A stretch of 47,543 nucleotides of DNA from Flaviramulus sp. GTDB taxonomy: Bacteria > Bacteroidota > Bacteroidia > Flavobacteriales > Flavobacteriaceae. Below the pieces are notes generated by a model that had not been told where the DNA came from, searched no databases, and saw only the letters and a list, made by a program, of their open reading frames with translations. Position 1 is the first letter of the stretch; each line of letters begins with the position of its first letter. Position numbers and translations under genes: made by a program. Location of the stretch: positions 1-47,543 of the forward strand of contig JANQTJ010000021.1 in assembly GCA_030731745.1 (NCBI GenBank), written 5' to 3'. Below are positions 1-9,076 of this stretch, in pieces.

Positions 1-4
1 AGAA

Positions 5-697
5 TCATTTTTTAATACTGTATTTAAAAATCCAACCTAATATTTTTACGCCTGCAAATATAGCACCTTTTATTGTACCAGACACTTTTGAAACACCAAT
101 TCTATTTCTGTAATTTACTGGCACTTCGCAGTATGAGAGTTTTTGTTTTAATACCTTAAGTTGCATCTCAACTGTCCAGCCATAGGTTTTGTCTTGCATT
201 TTAAGTGCTAAAAGTTTGTTATATTTTATAGCTCTAAAAGGTCCGAGATCTGAAAATTTAGCATTAAAAAATAAGTTCATTAAATTGGTTGCTAGCCAGT
301 TGCCGAATATTTGTGGCAACGTCATTGACCCTTTTTCACGTAGTTTTTTTACACGAGATCCAATTACAAAATCAATATCATCCTCAATGATTGGATTAAT
401 TATTTTCGATAATTCTTCAGGATAATCGCTAAAATCACCATCTAAAAATACAATAATATCTGGTTTTATATTTTGATTAGCAATATGTTGCATCCCTTTT
501 AAGCAAGCATAGCCATAACCTTTGTTCATTTCTGCTAAAACTGTTGCACCCGCTCTTTTTGCATTAATTTCAGTATCATCAGTAGAATTATTATTAACAA
601 CAATAACTTCATCAACAATTTTAGGAATATCATTAATGACAAGTGCTATAGAATCAGCTTCATTATATGCAGGAATGATGACTGTGATTTTGGTCAT
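5..697 (-). CDS. Family 2 glycosyltransferase (polyprenyl-phosphate sugar transferase-like)
   Basis: A 230-residue GT-A fold glycosyltransferase of the dolichyl-phosphate mannose/glucose synthase type, expected to move a sugar from a nucleotide sugar to a lipid or other acceptor at the inner face of the cytoplasmic membrane. Visible motifs: the N-terminal VIIPAYNEAD strand-loop, VVNNNSTDD nucleotide-binding segment, the metal-binding DGD in FLDGDFSD, and GSR further on. The C-terminus is hydrophobic but lacks the two full membrane helices of long DPM synthases. The start overlaps the stop of the upstream MORN-like gene by 4 bp, so it is the last gene of the four-gene operon that begins at 4068. 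The donor and acceptor cannot be told from the sequence. Confidence 0.85.
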   Translation of the reverse strand: MTKITVIIPAYNEADSIALVINDIPKIVDEVIVVNNNSTDDTEINAKRAGATVLAEMNKGYGYACLKGMQHIANQNIKPDIIVFLDGDFSDYPEELSKIINPIIEDDIDFVIGSRVKKLREKGSMTLPQIFGNWLATNLMNLFFNAKFSDLGPFRAIKYNKLLALKMQDKTYGWTVEMQLKVLKQKLSYCEVPVNYRNRIGVSKVSGTIKGAIFAGVKILGWIFKYSIKK

Positions 698-1173
698 TTA
701 AGGTCGCTTAGTTTGTTTTCTTTTTTAAAAGACGCAAAGTTAGTCCATTCTTTTATTTTATTACCTGAAATGTACTTAGAAGCAGCAATTAATTTTTCGT
801 TCTTATATATAAGACAATAACCATTCTTTTGATTGTTTACCAATTGACATTTATGATTTATTTTTTTCATAGTATCATAAAATAACCACCAGTTGTTTTT
901 TTTACCGTTAATATAATGACCTTCAGATTCTAAATTGCCATTTAGATAATAAAAATACCAGTAATTTATAGGTTTATTTTGATGAAAATGTCCTTCTTTT
1001 TGGGTCACACCATTTGGATAGTAAAATTTCCAATAATTTTCTTTAATACCATTAATCAACCAGCCTTCAGATTTTATTATCCCATCTTTATAATATATTT
1101 TCTGATAAGATTTTTTTTCTGAAAGATTTAAAGTTGTTGTTATTAAAACTAATAAAATTAAGATAATTCGCAT
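694..1173 (-). CDS. MORN-like (YwqK-type) repeat protein, exported
   Basis: A 159-residue protein with an N-terminal hydrophobic signal segment (about residues 1-17) followed by about five imperfect repeats of roughly 23 residues. Each repeat has the pattern Y-W/Y-x-F-Y-Y-x-N-G-x-x-x-x-E-G-x-x-x-x-G-K, as in MORN-variant/YwqK proteins. Such repeats form extended beta-hairpin arrays that mediate contacts; no enzymatic role is known. It lies 1 bp after the 4Fe-4S protein and overlaps the next glycosyltransferase by 4 bp, so it is co-transcribed with both. The family is often labelled 'antitoxin' in databases, but nothing here shows a toxin partner. Confidence 0.75.
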   Translation of the reverse strand: MRIILILLVLITTTLNLSEKKSYQKIYYKDGIIKSEGWLINGIKENYWKFYYPNGVTQKEGHFHQNKPINYWYFYYLNGNLESEGHYINGKKNNWWLFYDTMKKINHKCQLVNNQKNGYCLIYKNEKLIAASKYISGNKIKEWTNFASFKKENKLSDLK

Positions 1174-1174
1174 T

Positions 1175-2764
1175 CTATTTTTGATTTACAAATTTCATCA
1201 AATCAACGTCATTCCCTAATAATATTTCAGTGGGATTAATTCTCCCTTCCATAGCATCATTCTCTAATTTTAATACACCACGTGGGCAAACTGCAGAACA
1301 TACACCGCAACCAACACAGCTAGAACGGACAATATTTTCGCCTTTTTGAGCATAGTGTCTTACATCAATTCCCATTTCACAACTGTTTGAGCAGTTTCCG
1401 CAAGAAATACATTGTCCGCCGTTTGTTGTAATTCTAAATTTTGAGAATAAACGTTGTTGAAATCCTAGAATTGCTGCCATTGGACAACCAAATCTGCACC
1501 AAGAACGATTTCCCAAAATAGGATAAAAACCTGTGCCAATAACGCCTGAAAATATAGAGCCTATGTATAAGCCATAAGCAGATCTCAACGCACCAGATTT
1601 AATGTAAAAAATTTGATTTGTAGTGCCTGTAAAATGCATGATTAGTAAAAGAGCAATCACTACAAAGAAACCAATAGCGCCATATTTAGCATCTTTACCT
1701 AATTCCTGTCTTTTAAAAAACATAACACCTGCAAAAACTACAGTTAAAAAACCAATAACTAAAGCGATGAAAACACCTCTTGTTAGCCAGAAATTATTTT
1801 TATCATAGCCTAAATAGGTGTATATCATAGCTACTGTCATCACTACTGAAAACACTAAAACAGTATGAATTAGCCAGCGCTCTAATTTCCATGCAGACAT
1901 TTTTTTAGAAGATAATTGCCTAAAAGAATCTCCAGCAGTTTCAGCTAATCCGCCACAACCACAAACCCAGGAACAATACCAGCGTTTTCCATATTTATAA
2001 GTTAAAATTGGTGTAATTACAAAAATGGAAATAATACCAAACAATATTAAGGCTAAACCAATATTTCCGTTTGAAAGAAAGCCGTTTACAGACCATTCAT
2101 CAAAAATATAATAGTTAAGTGGCCAGATACTTTTTAAATCGTAGTATGGTAAATCATTATTCATAACATACATGAATTCTGGAATCAAGAAGGCAAAACC
2201 TAATTGAAAAAACATAACCGAACTTGTTCTTAGTTGTTGATAACGATTGTGTCTGTATTTTAAAATAAATTTATAGCCAAAGGCTAAAATAGCAACCGTA
2301 TAAAGTGTACCGTAAACAAACCATTGGCTAGCTGGTCTTCCGCTTAATAATCTACTTAAAGGATCGAATAATCCTATTAAACCACTATTTTCGGCACCAT
2401 TTGTTCCTAATCCTAAATATTTTGGAAAGAAGTAAAGTACAATATAAAAGGTGGTTAGTATAATGCCAACAATCCAACCCCAAATACCTCTTGATGAAAT
2501 GGATTTAAACCAAACACCATCATTTTTTATACCTTCTAATTTGGTTAAATAGGCGTCTCTGGAATACACAATAATTCCGATAGAAATCAATCCTAAGGAA
2601 AGACTTAGAAATAGGCCTTTGTTAGGAAAATCAGTATTAAAGAGTGCCAGTGTTAAAATGAATAAGCCAATAATTCCTGTGGCTAGTGCTACTTTCTGTT
2701 TGTTTGAAATATCTTCAGCATCTGGTTTTGCTAAAGACATGCTATGATTTATTTTATTACTCAT
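1175..2764 (-). CDS. Polytopic membrane 4Fe-4S ferredoxin-type protein (NapH/CcoG/NosR-like)
   Basis: A 529-residue protein with about nine or ten hydrophobic segments and a cytoplasmic C-terminal ferredoxin domain. Two membrane-proximal Cys clusters are visible: C264, C268 and C270 (WYCSWVCGCGG) and C423/C427-P (SWCRFGCP). They are followed by a classical 2x[4Fe-4S] module, C452/455/458/462 and C483/486/489/493. This layout is shared by the NapH, NosR and CcoG families, which pass electrons between the quinone pool or cytoplasm and membrane or periplasmic acceptors. It starts 2 bp after the stop of the FAD oxidoreductase, which suggests the flavoprotein feeds it electrons from NAD(P)H. The terminal acceptor is unknown. 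Confidence 0.8.
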   Translation of the reverse strand: MSNKINHSMSLAKPDAEDISNKQKVALATGIIGLFILTLALFNTDFPNKGLFLSLSLGLISIGIIVYSRDAYLTKLEGIKNDGVWFKSISSRGIWGWIVGIILTTFYIVLYFFPKYLGLGTNGAENSGLIGLFDPLSRLLSGRPASQWFVYGTLYTVAILAFGYKFILKYRHNRYQQLRTSSVMFFQLGFAFLIPEFMYVMNNDLPYYDLKSIWPLNYYIFDEWSVNGFLSNGNIGLALILFGIISIFVITPILTYKYGKRWYCSWVCGCGGLAETAGDSFRQLSSKKMSAWKLERWLIHTVLVFSVVMTVAMIYTYLGYDKNNFWLTRGVFIALVIGFLTVVFAGVMFFKRQELGKDAKYGAIGFFVVIALLLIMHFTGTTNQIFYIKSGALRSAYGLYIGSIFSGVIGTGFYPILGNRSWCRFGCPMAAILGFQQRLFSKFRITTNGGQCISCGNCSNSCEMGIDVRHYAQKGENIVRSSCVGCGVCSAVCPRGVLKLENDAMEGRINPTEILLGNDVDLMKFVNQK

Positions 2765-2766
2765 GT

Positions 2767-4068
2767 TTATACGGTTTGTAATTGTTTGTTATAAGCTGAA
2801 ATAATATCAGCTTCATAATGACTGTAAAATTCTGGATCGAAATTAGCTTCAGGAAGATGATTCATTACATAATCAACGTCTCGATTTTCGGTTAACCAAG
2901 TATCAAATGTTTCATGTCGCATTCTAATCCCAAAGGTGTTAATTCCTAAAAATTTGTTTGTATTTGTATTAAAACAAACGGTGATGCATTTCGTATTGTC
3001 CTCATGTTTCCAATGGAAATGTGCTTCGTTTTCTCTTGGTTTTGCAAATACCCAACCATAAGTTTGATATTCTATATCTAAAAATTTAGCAGAGTTAAAC
3101 CAATGCCCTGGGTTATATTGTATTTTATTATCGCAAATGGTTTGTGCTAAAGTTTCACCCATCATACGCCCGGTATACCAAACCGCTTCTATAGGTCTGC
3201 GGCCATTTATACCTTCGTGTTGTTCTGCACAATCTCCAATAGCATAAACATTAGGTATGTTAGTTTCTAGATAACGATTCACTTTTACACCTCTACCTAT
3301 TTCAATATCAGAATCTTTTATAAAATCAATATTAGGGGAGACACCAGCAGTTAAACCAACGACATTACATTCAATTTCTTCTCCAGTTTCTTGAATAATT
3401 ATGGATTTTACTTTTCCGTTTTCATCGGATTTAATTTCCTTCAAGTTCATACCCAAACGTAAATCGATATGATGATTTTTTATGTGATGATTAATCATTT
3501 CGCTTTCTCCAGTAGGTAAAACACCATTCCAAAAGCTGTCTTCTCTTACTAAAAAAGTAATAGGGATGTTTCTTGAATTTAGCATTTCAACAAGTTCAAT
3601 ACCAATTAAACCACCGCCAACTATTACTGCACGTTTACAAGCCTCCTTATTAGGAGCATGTTTTTCAAGGTTTTCTAAATCTTGCTTATGGTACATACCC
3701 ATAACACCCTCTAAATCTTGCCCTGGCCATCCAAATTTATTTGGTTTACTCCCAGTGGCGATAATAAGTTTGTCATATTTTAAAGTATCTCCTTCTGCGA
3801 AATGAAGTGTTTTTGCATCGGTATCAATATTCTTAACATATCCTTTTTTAAGATCGATTCGGTTTTTCTCCCAGAACCAATTTTCATAAGGTTGAGTGTG
3901 TTCAAATTTCATGTGCCCCATGTATACGTACATGAGTGCTGTTCTTGAGAAGAAATACTCGGTTTCAGCAGATACAATAGTAATTTTTTTATCAGATAAT
4001 TTTCTTATATGTCTTGCTGCTGTTACACCAGAAATTCCGTTTCCTATAATGACGATGTGTTCTTGCAT
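2767..4068 (-). CDS. NAD(P)/FAD-dependent oxidoreductase (NirB-N/rubredoxin-reductase type)
   Basis: A 433-residue two-dinucleotide-binding flavoprotein. The N-terminal IGNGISGVTAARH is the FAD-binding GxGxxG. A second Rossmann motif, VIVGGGLIGIELVE, binds NAD(P)H, and NVYAIGDCAE is the distal FAD motif. There is no redox-active CxxC, so it belongs to the ferredoxin/rubredoxin reductase or nitrite-reductase N-domain class, not the disulfide reductases. The extra C-terminal ~110 residues are rich in aromatic and His residues (HFHWKHED, WFNSAKF). It is first in the four-gene minus-strand operon and is followed after 2 bp by the membrane 4Fe-4S protein, the likely electron acceptor. The physiological substrate is not evident. 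Confidence 0.85.
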   Translation of the reverse strand: MQEHIVIIGNGISGVTAARHIRKLSDKKITIVSAETEYFFSRTALMYVYMGHMKFEHTQPYENWFWEKNRIDLKKGYVKNIDTDAKTLHFAEGDTLKYDKLIIATGSKPNKFGWPGQDLEGVMGMYHKQDLENLEKHAPNKEACKRAVIVGGGLIGIELVEMLNSRNIPITFLVREDSFWNGVLPTGESEMINHHIKNHHIDLRLGMNLKEIKSDENGKVKSIIIQETGEEIECNVVGLTAGVSPNIDFIKDSDIEIGRGVKVNRYLETNIPNVYAIGDCAEQHEGINGRRPIEAVWYTGRMMGETLAQTICDNKIQYNPGHWFNSAKFLDIEYQTYGWVFAKPRENEAHFHWKHEDNTKCITVCFNTNTNKFLGINTFGIRMRHETFDTWLTENRDVDYVMNHLPEANFDPEFYSHYEADIISAYNKQLQTV

Positions 4069-4306
4069 AATTTGATTGTTATAAGGTCTTAAGTCGAAGC
4101 TAAAGATAAGAACTTAATCAAAGTCGTTAATTTAGAACAAGTTTAAATTGATTTTGTTTTGTAAGGATTATTAATAAGCATAGACCCGAAAAAAACTTTT
4201 ACTTCCTGTGTAATTACCCGAAGTTTTGTTCGACCTAAGGTCTGTTGCTTTGCAAAGATTAAAGTTTTAAACAGTCTTAAAAAATAAGATACTAATATTT
4301 AAAAAA
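4069..4306. other. Divergent intergenic region
   Basis: A 238-bp AT-rich region between the minus-strand oxidoreductase operon and the plus-strand DUF547 operon, so it should carry both promoters. A TATCTTTA-like element on the minus strand (4101-4108) is the best -7 candidate toward the oxidoreductase, but no TTTG lies at the right distance. Toward the plus strand TTGCTTTG near 4245 is a weak match. No open frame or convincing RNA structure is visible. Confidence 0.3.
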
Positions 4307-5020
4307 ATGAAAAATCAATTTATAATAATACTAATAGCACTAATATCTTTTGAAGGGATTTCTCAAGATTTAACTACTTTTTTTAGTAAAGCAGACACTT
4401 TTTTTAAAGCTAATGTGTCTGATGGAAAAGTAGCGTACACTAAAATATATAAAAATCCATCAACATTAAACAATCTTTTAAGTTTAGCTGAGGGCATTTC
4501 AGTTTCTAAAAGTGATGCCAATAATTATCAAGCTTTTTGGATTAACGCTTATAATTTATCTGTTATCAAGGGTATTATAGATAATTATCCAACAAATTCG
4601 CCACTTGATAATGCTGGTTTTTTTGATAAAACCACGTATAGCTTAGGCGGAAAGAAAATTACTTTAAACGATATTGAGCATAAACTATTAAGAGGTCAGT
4701 TTAACGATGCGCGTTTTCACTTTGTTTTAGTATGTGGTGCGGTTGGCTGCCCGCCTTTAGTTAACGAAGCCTATTTACCAAACACATTGAATGCACAATT
4801 AGAAAAACAAACTAAAATTGCATTAAACGGTTCTTTTTTAAGAGTAAATGATAAAAAAAAGCGTGTAGAAGCTTCTCAAATTATGGAGTGGTATAAAGGT
4901 GATTTTACAATGAATGGTAAATCAGAAATAGACTTTATAAACCAATATAGAACAGAAAAATTAGAAGGTAAATATAAATTAAGCTACTTTCCTTATGATT
5001 GGAAAGTGAACAAACAATAA
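4307..5020 (+). CDS. DUF547 domain protein, exported
   Basis: A 237-residue protein with a signal peptide (about residues 1-19, ending near GISQ) and a single DUF547 domain. Family hallmarks are present: the FWINAYNLSVIKGI helix, the HKLLRGQF-type segment and the conserved HFVLVCGAVGCPPL block with its two cysteines. The biochemical function of DUF547 is not established; the conserved Cys/His/Asn set resembles a papain-like or transglutaminase-like arrangement, which is inference. It opens the plus-strand envelope cluster. A second DUF547 protein lies at 13493-14371, directly behind the arsenosugar genes, so the window holds two diverged paralogs. Confidence 0.8.
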   Translation: MKNQFIIILIALISFEGISQDLTTFFSKADTFFKANVSDGKVAYTKIYKNPSTLNNLLSLAEGISVSKSDANNYQAFWINAYNLSVIKGIIDNYPTNSPLDNAGFFDKTTYSLGGKKITLNDIEHKLLRGQFNDARFHFVLVCGAVGCPPLVNEAYLPNTLNAQLEKQTKIALNGSFLRVNDKKKRVEASQIMEWYKGDFTMNGKSEIDFINQYRTEKLEGKYKLSYFPYDWKVNKQ

Positions 5021-5109
5021 CATCTATAAAAACCAAAAATAATTAATAACAAATCAAAATAGAAATAATAGATTTTCACCATTGTGGAAATTAAAAACAA
5101 AATCAAATT

Positions 5110-5994
5110 ATGAAAAAATTAATCGCCATATTCGTATTTACAGCTATAGCATTCACAGGCTATTCACAAGAAGAAGATCAAGAAAATCAAGGAAGTGTGA
5201 TACAAACTTACACACCTTCAAAATTGTTAAAACAAGGGCAATGGGATATTAAGTGGTTTAATAACTTATATACTGAAACAAAAGATTTATTTGGACCAAA
5301 TGGTTCAGAACAAGATATTCCAAGAAACACTTTTTTTACATCAACGGTTGATATATTTACAGGAGTTTCGCCAAACAGTAAATTTAATATTGGGCTTTTA
5401 CTTGAGTTTCGTTCTAACGTTATTGGAGGAAGAGATGCTTTAGATGTTTTTAAATTTGATGGTGAGGCAAATTCAGCACGTTCAGGTTTTACATCATTTG
5501 CTCCAGCAATTAAATTCAATCCTTTAAAAGGCGTTTCAAACTTTACTGTTCAAACCGCATTTCATATTCCTTTAGTAGATAATGAAGTTGAAAACGGTGT
5601 ATTTTTAGATCAAAAAGGATTTATTTTTCAAAATAGATTTTTTTACGATTATAGTTTCGCTGGTGGTGATTGGCAATTGTTCTCTGAGTTAAATACAGAA
5701 TATAACTTTGGGAAAAAGGAAGATAGTTTTGCAAATAACAGTTTGCGTTTAACACCAGGTGTATTTTTAAGTTATTTTCCAAGTTCTAAATTTACAATAC
5801 TAGGCCTAGTACAACATTCTCAATTAATAGATACAGGAAACGATTTTTCTCAAGACTTCACAGCGCTAGGAGGTGGGGTAAAATATCAATTAACAGATGT
5901 TTTAAATGTAGAAACCTTATACACAAGTTTTATAAGGGGCACAGATACAGGATTAGGTAAAACATTTAACATAGGCTTAAGAGCTTTGTTTTAA
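5110..5994 (+). CDS. Outer-membrane beta-barrel protein, function unknown
   Basis: A 294-residue protein with a clear signal peptide (MKKLIAIFVFTAIAFTGYSQ) and alternating hydrophobic/polar strands throughout, ending in a terminal phenylalanine (GLRALF), the usual signature of an outer-membrane barrel. About 270 mature residues would fit 10-14 strands. It resembles the broad 'transporter/phenol-degradation barrel' class found in Bacteroidota, but I do not recognise a specific family. It sits 89 bp after the DUF547 gene and 40 bp before the GH113-like gene in the same direction, so it is probably co-expressed with them. Confidence 0.7.
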   Translation: MKKLIAIFVFTAIAFTGYSQEEDQENQGSVIQTYTPSKLLKQGQWDIKWFNNLYTETKDLFGPNGSEQDIPRNTFFTSTVDIFTGVSPNSKFNIGLLLEFRSNVIGGRDALDVFKFDGEANSARSGFTSFAPAIKFNPLKGVSNFTVQTAFHIPLVDNEVENGVFLDQKGFIFQNRFFYDYSFAGGDWQLFSELNTEYNFGKKEDSFANNSLRLTPGVFLSYFPSSKFTILGLVQHSQLIDTGNDFSQDFTALGGGVKYQLTDVLNVETLYTSFIRGTDTGLGKTFNIGLRALF

Positions 5995-6034
5995 TGATTA
6001 ATAGTAAATTAGAAGTTTAAACAAATATTTTATT

Positions 6035-7042
6035 ATGAATAGATTTAAATTTCTAATGGTTTTAGTTAGTGTGTTTATTAGTTCTTGTGCTGCTCAGTTT
6101 GAGAAAATAAATGGTGTTAGTTATGTAGCTTCAAGAGAAGAGATAAATGAGGAACATGTAAATCCTGTAGTTAATATTCAGGCTAATTTTGCTGCTGTAA
6201 TGCCATTTGGCTTCATAAAAAACTTGGAGCATCCAGAAATTGTTCATAATACAAATAGACAATGGTTTGGTGAAACAAGAGTTGGTGCAAAACAATACAT
6301 TCAAACACTTCGGAAAAAGCAAATCAAAATAATGATAAAGCCTCAGCTTTGGGTTTGGAAAGGTGAATTTACTGGGTTAATTGAAATGAAAAGTGAAGAA
6401 AATTGGAAAGTTTTAGAGGAATCGTATTCAAAATTTATAATGGAATATGCAGAACTTGCTCAAGAAGTTAAAGTAGATATTTTTTGTATAGGAACTGAAT
6501 TAGAGAGATTTGTTAGTCAAAGACCAGATTATTGGTTTGATCTGATTAGCCAAATTAAAAATGTTTACAAAGGGAAATTAACTTATGCAGCCAATTGGGA
6601 TGAGTTTAAAAGAACCCCTTTTTGGAATGAATTAGATTTTATTGGTATTGATGCTTATTTTCCTGTCAGTAATAGTAAAACTCCAACTGTAAATGAATGT
6701 TTAGTAGGCTGGGAAAAGCATAAAAGTTTGATTAAAACGATATCTGAAACCTATAATAAACCTATATTATTTACAGAGTTTGGCTATAGAAGTGTTGATT
6801 ATTCTGGGAAACAACCTTGGGTAAGCGACATGAGTATGAAAGGAGTAAATTTTGAGGCACAAAACAATACAACACAAGCCCTTTTTGAAACTTTTTGGAA
6901 CGAAAATTGGTTCGCAGGAGGTTTTGTTTGGAAATGGTTTCATAATCATGATAAAGTTGGCGGAATAAATGATCACCAGTTTACACCACAAAATAAACCT
7001 GCAGAATCTTTAATTAAAAAATACTATGAATTTTATAGGTAA
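6035..7042 (+). CDS. GH113-like glycoside hydrolase lipoprotein
   Basis: A 335-residue (beta/alpha)8-barrel protein with a lipobox (FISSC, Cys18), so it is likely an envelope lipoprotein. The barrel shows two carboxylates at the places expected of clan GH-A enzymes: E155 in CIGTELERF after strand 4 (acid/base) and E248 in LFTEFGYRS after strand 7 (nucleophile). Aromatic residues (WVWKGEF, WKWFHNH) line the expected cleft. GH113 members are beta-mannanases or related enzymes, but the true substrate here is unknown. The gene's last 17 bp overlap the start of the next lipoprotein gene, which points to translational coupling. Confidence 0.7.
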   Translation: MNRFKFLMVLVSVFISSCAAQFEKINGVSYVASREEINEEHVNPVVNIQANFAAVMPFGFIKNLEHPEIVHNTNRQWFGETRVGAKQYIQTLRKKQIKIMIKPQLWVWKGEFTGLIEMKSEENWKVLEESYSKFIMEYAELAQEVKVDIFCIGTELERFVSQRPDYWFDLISQIKNVYKGKLTYAANWDEFKRTPFWNELDFIGIDAYFPVSNSKTPTVNECLVGWEKHKSLIKTISETYNKPILFTEFGYRSVDYSGKQPWVSDMSMKGVNFEAQNNTTQALFETFWNENWFAGGFVWKWFHNHDKVGGINDHQFTPQNKPAESLIKKYYEFYR

Positions 7043-7766
7043 AATAGGGTATTTGTTTTTATGTGTTTTGATTTTATCTTGTACAAATTCAGATATTAAT
7101 GATGAGCAATTATCATTAAAATCATATTTAGATAGTGCAATTTTTAATACAGGTGCTGTTATTGCTTGTGCTGCTAGCGACAATGATAGTGGTAATATTT
7201 TAACATTTTATTACCCAGAATCGGGTGCTTTAAACACGCGTTATTATGAAACTAAATCGGTTGAAGTTGATCATAATAATTTTTCAAATTATCAACAAGT
7301 TCTAATAGTAAGCGAACCTATTTTTAATTGTTATTTGAGACGCTTTTCGCAAGAATCCATGGTTGAAAAATGGATTATAATCACATTTGAATTAGATGGT
7401 GAAATAAAAGTTTCAAATCCTATTCGATCAAAGCAAATTTCGAAGCCTACTTTATGGGATGATATTGTTACTATTGAACAATCAGAATCTAATATGCCAA
7501 TTTTTTCGTGGCAGGACAATGTTGTTAGAGATAACACCATTTATTTTCAAATTGTATCTGATACTCAAGATAATTTATTGTCAGGAACTTACACCAATCA
7601 AAATCAATTTCAATATTATAAATTAGATAACGTGGTATTAAATATAACTATTGAAACACCGCCAACACTTCAATTAGGGTTTCTATACAATTTCACATTA
7701 ATGGATGTTAGTTTAGATAATTGGGTAAATGCAGCGACCTTAAATAAAAGTTTCGTGAATCAATGA
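7026..7766 (+). CDS. Hypothetical lipoprotein
   Basis: A 246-residue protein with an N-terminal hydrophobic segment and a lipobox ending at Cys19 (VLILSC), followed by the Thr-Asn-Ser linker common in flavobacterial lipoproteins. The rest is beta-rich with no motif I recognise. It overlaps the GH113-like gene by 17 bp and the following Omp85-like gene by 4 bp (ATGA). It is thus embedded in the envelope operon and may be a periplasmic or surface partner of the barrels. Function cannot be assigned from sequence alone. Confidence 0.65.
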   Translation: MNFIGKIGYLFLCVLILSCTNSDINDEQLSLKSYLDSAIFNTGAVIACAASDNDSGNILTFYYPESGALNTRYYETKSVEVDHNNFSNYQQVLIVSEPIFNCYLRRFSQESMVEKWIIITFELDGEIKVSNPIRSKQISKPTLWDDIVTIEQSESNMPIFSWQDNVVRDNTIYFQIVSDTQDNLLSGTYTNQNQFQYYKLDNVVLNITIETPPTLQLGFLYNFTLMDVSLDNWVNAATLNKSFVNQ

Positions 7767-9034
7767 AAAATATCATAACAATAATTCTTTTTATGTTCGT
7801 TGCATTATCAAATGCACAAGAAAATACAGTTTCAGAAGTTATAATTATTGGAAACAAAAGAACTAAAACAGCATTTTTAAAAAAATTAGCGTTTGTTAAA
7901 TCAGGAAGTATTTTAGATTCATCAAGAATAGAATCAGATATCAGGCGATTGAAGTTATTACCCTCTGTTGCCAATGTAGAATTTAGCCTAGATAAAAAAG
8001 AAGAAGGCAACTATCATTTAACTTATACCATTGTAGAAAATTTTGCTATAATTCCTGGACTTAATATATCAACAGATAATAATGGTGAATTTGCTTTTAG
8101 AACTTCAGTATTTGATTTTAATTTTCTAGGAAGAAATCAATTAATAGGGGGGTATTACAGCAGAAATGTGTTTGATTCTTACGGTGCTTTTTGGGAAGCT
8201 CCTAACTTATTTTTACGTAAGTTTGGGATTGGTTTAAATTATCAAAACATCGTATCTCAAGAGCCTGTTTTTTTTGATGATAATCAAGATGTAAATTACA
8301 AGTTTAACACCAAAGCTTTTCAGTTTAGTTTCATGTATGAGCCAAACTTTAATAATCGTTTAGAGTTGGGTTTAAATATTTCAAATGAAGATTATGAGTT
8401 CTTAGAAGGGAATTTGCCTCAAGGCACCCCATCTGAATTAGGAGCCAACAAAGTGGCTATAGTTGGTGAATATGAGTATAATAATATTAATATTTTTTAT
8501 CAATATCAGGAAGGTTTTAGAAGTCTCTTTACTTACCGCTTTGTTACAGGTTCCACAGGTCAGAATGACTTGTTAACCAATTTTTTTATTGGTCGAAATG
8601 ATTTTGAATATTTTAAGCGTATTGGAGAAAAAGGAAACTGGGCAAACCGATTGCGTTTAGCTTATGCATCAAACGATGATACACCATTTGCGCCGTTTGC
8701 TGTAGATAATCAATTAAACCTAAGAGGGGTAGGAAATACGATTGATAGAGGTACTGCCGCTATTGTCCTTAATTCTGAATATAGATACACTTTGTATGAA
8801 AAAGGGTGGTTTGTATTACAAAGTAATGCTTTTATAGATGTTGGTTCATGGCGTAACCCAGGAGGTGATTTGGGAGAATTAGTTGATGGTAGTACGGTAA
8901 AACTTTACCCAGGTTTAGGGTTAAGGTTTATACATAAGAAGATTTTTAATGCTGTTTTTAGATTAGATTATGGTTTTGGTATTGGAAATGAAGCCACAAA
9001 CGGATTAGTTTTCGGAATTGGACAATATTTTTAA
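7763..9034 (+). CDS. Mini-Omp85 (BamA/TamA-like) outer-membrane protein, copy 1
   Basis: A 423-residue protein with a signal peptide (to about residue 19), one POTRA-like domain (about residues 22-98, with VSEVIIIGNKRTK, the FVKSGSILDSSRIESDIRRL helix and LPSVANVEF) and a C-terminal barrel of about 310 residues. The barrel carries a LNLRGVGN motif near residue 316, the counterpart of the conserved Omp85 loop-6 RG motif, and ends in FGIGQYF with a terminal aromatic. BamA itself has five POTRA domains, so this is a short relative, unlikely to be the essential assembly factor. It overlaps the upstream lipoprotein gene by 4 bp and is followed after 42 bp by a close paralog. Confidence 0.75.
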   Translation: MKNIITIILFMFVALSNAQENTVSEVIIIGNKRTKTAFLKKLAFVKSGSILDSSRIESDIRRLKLLPSVANVEFSLDKKEEGNYHLTYTIVENFAIIPGLNISTDNNGEFAFRTSVFDFNFLGRNQLIGGYYSRNVFDSYGAFWEAPNLFLRKFGIGLNYQNIVSQEPVFFDDNQDVNYKFNTKAFQFSFMYEPNFNNRLELGLNISNEDYEFLEGNLPQGTPSELGANKVAIVGEYEYNNINIFYQYQEGFRSLFTYRFVTGSTGQNDLLTNFFIGRNDFEYFKRIGEKGNWANRLRLAYASNDDTPFAPFAVDNQLNLRGVGNTIDRGTAAIVLNSEYRYTLYEKGWFVLQSNAFIDVGSWRNPGGDLGELVDGSTVKLYPGLGLRFIHKKIFNAVFRLDYGFGIGNEATNGLVFGIGQYF

Positions 9035-9076
9035 TTTTTATACTTATTTTTAGGCTTAAATAAAATGAGTTTTTAA

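Noticed and set aside
694-1173. Toxin-antitoxin system suggested by the YwqK-type label
   Set aside because: No toxin-like small gene is adjacent; the neighbours are a glycosyltransferase and a redox protein, and the repeats by themselves do not show an antitoxin.
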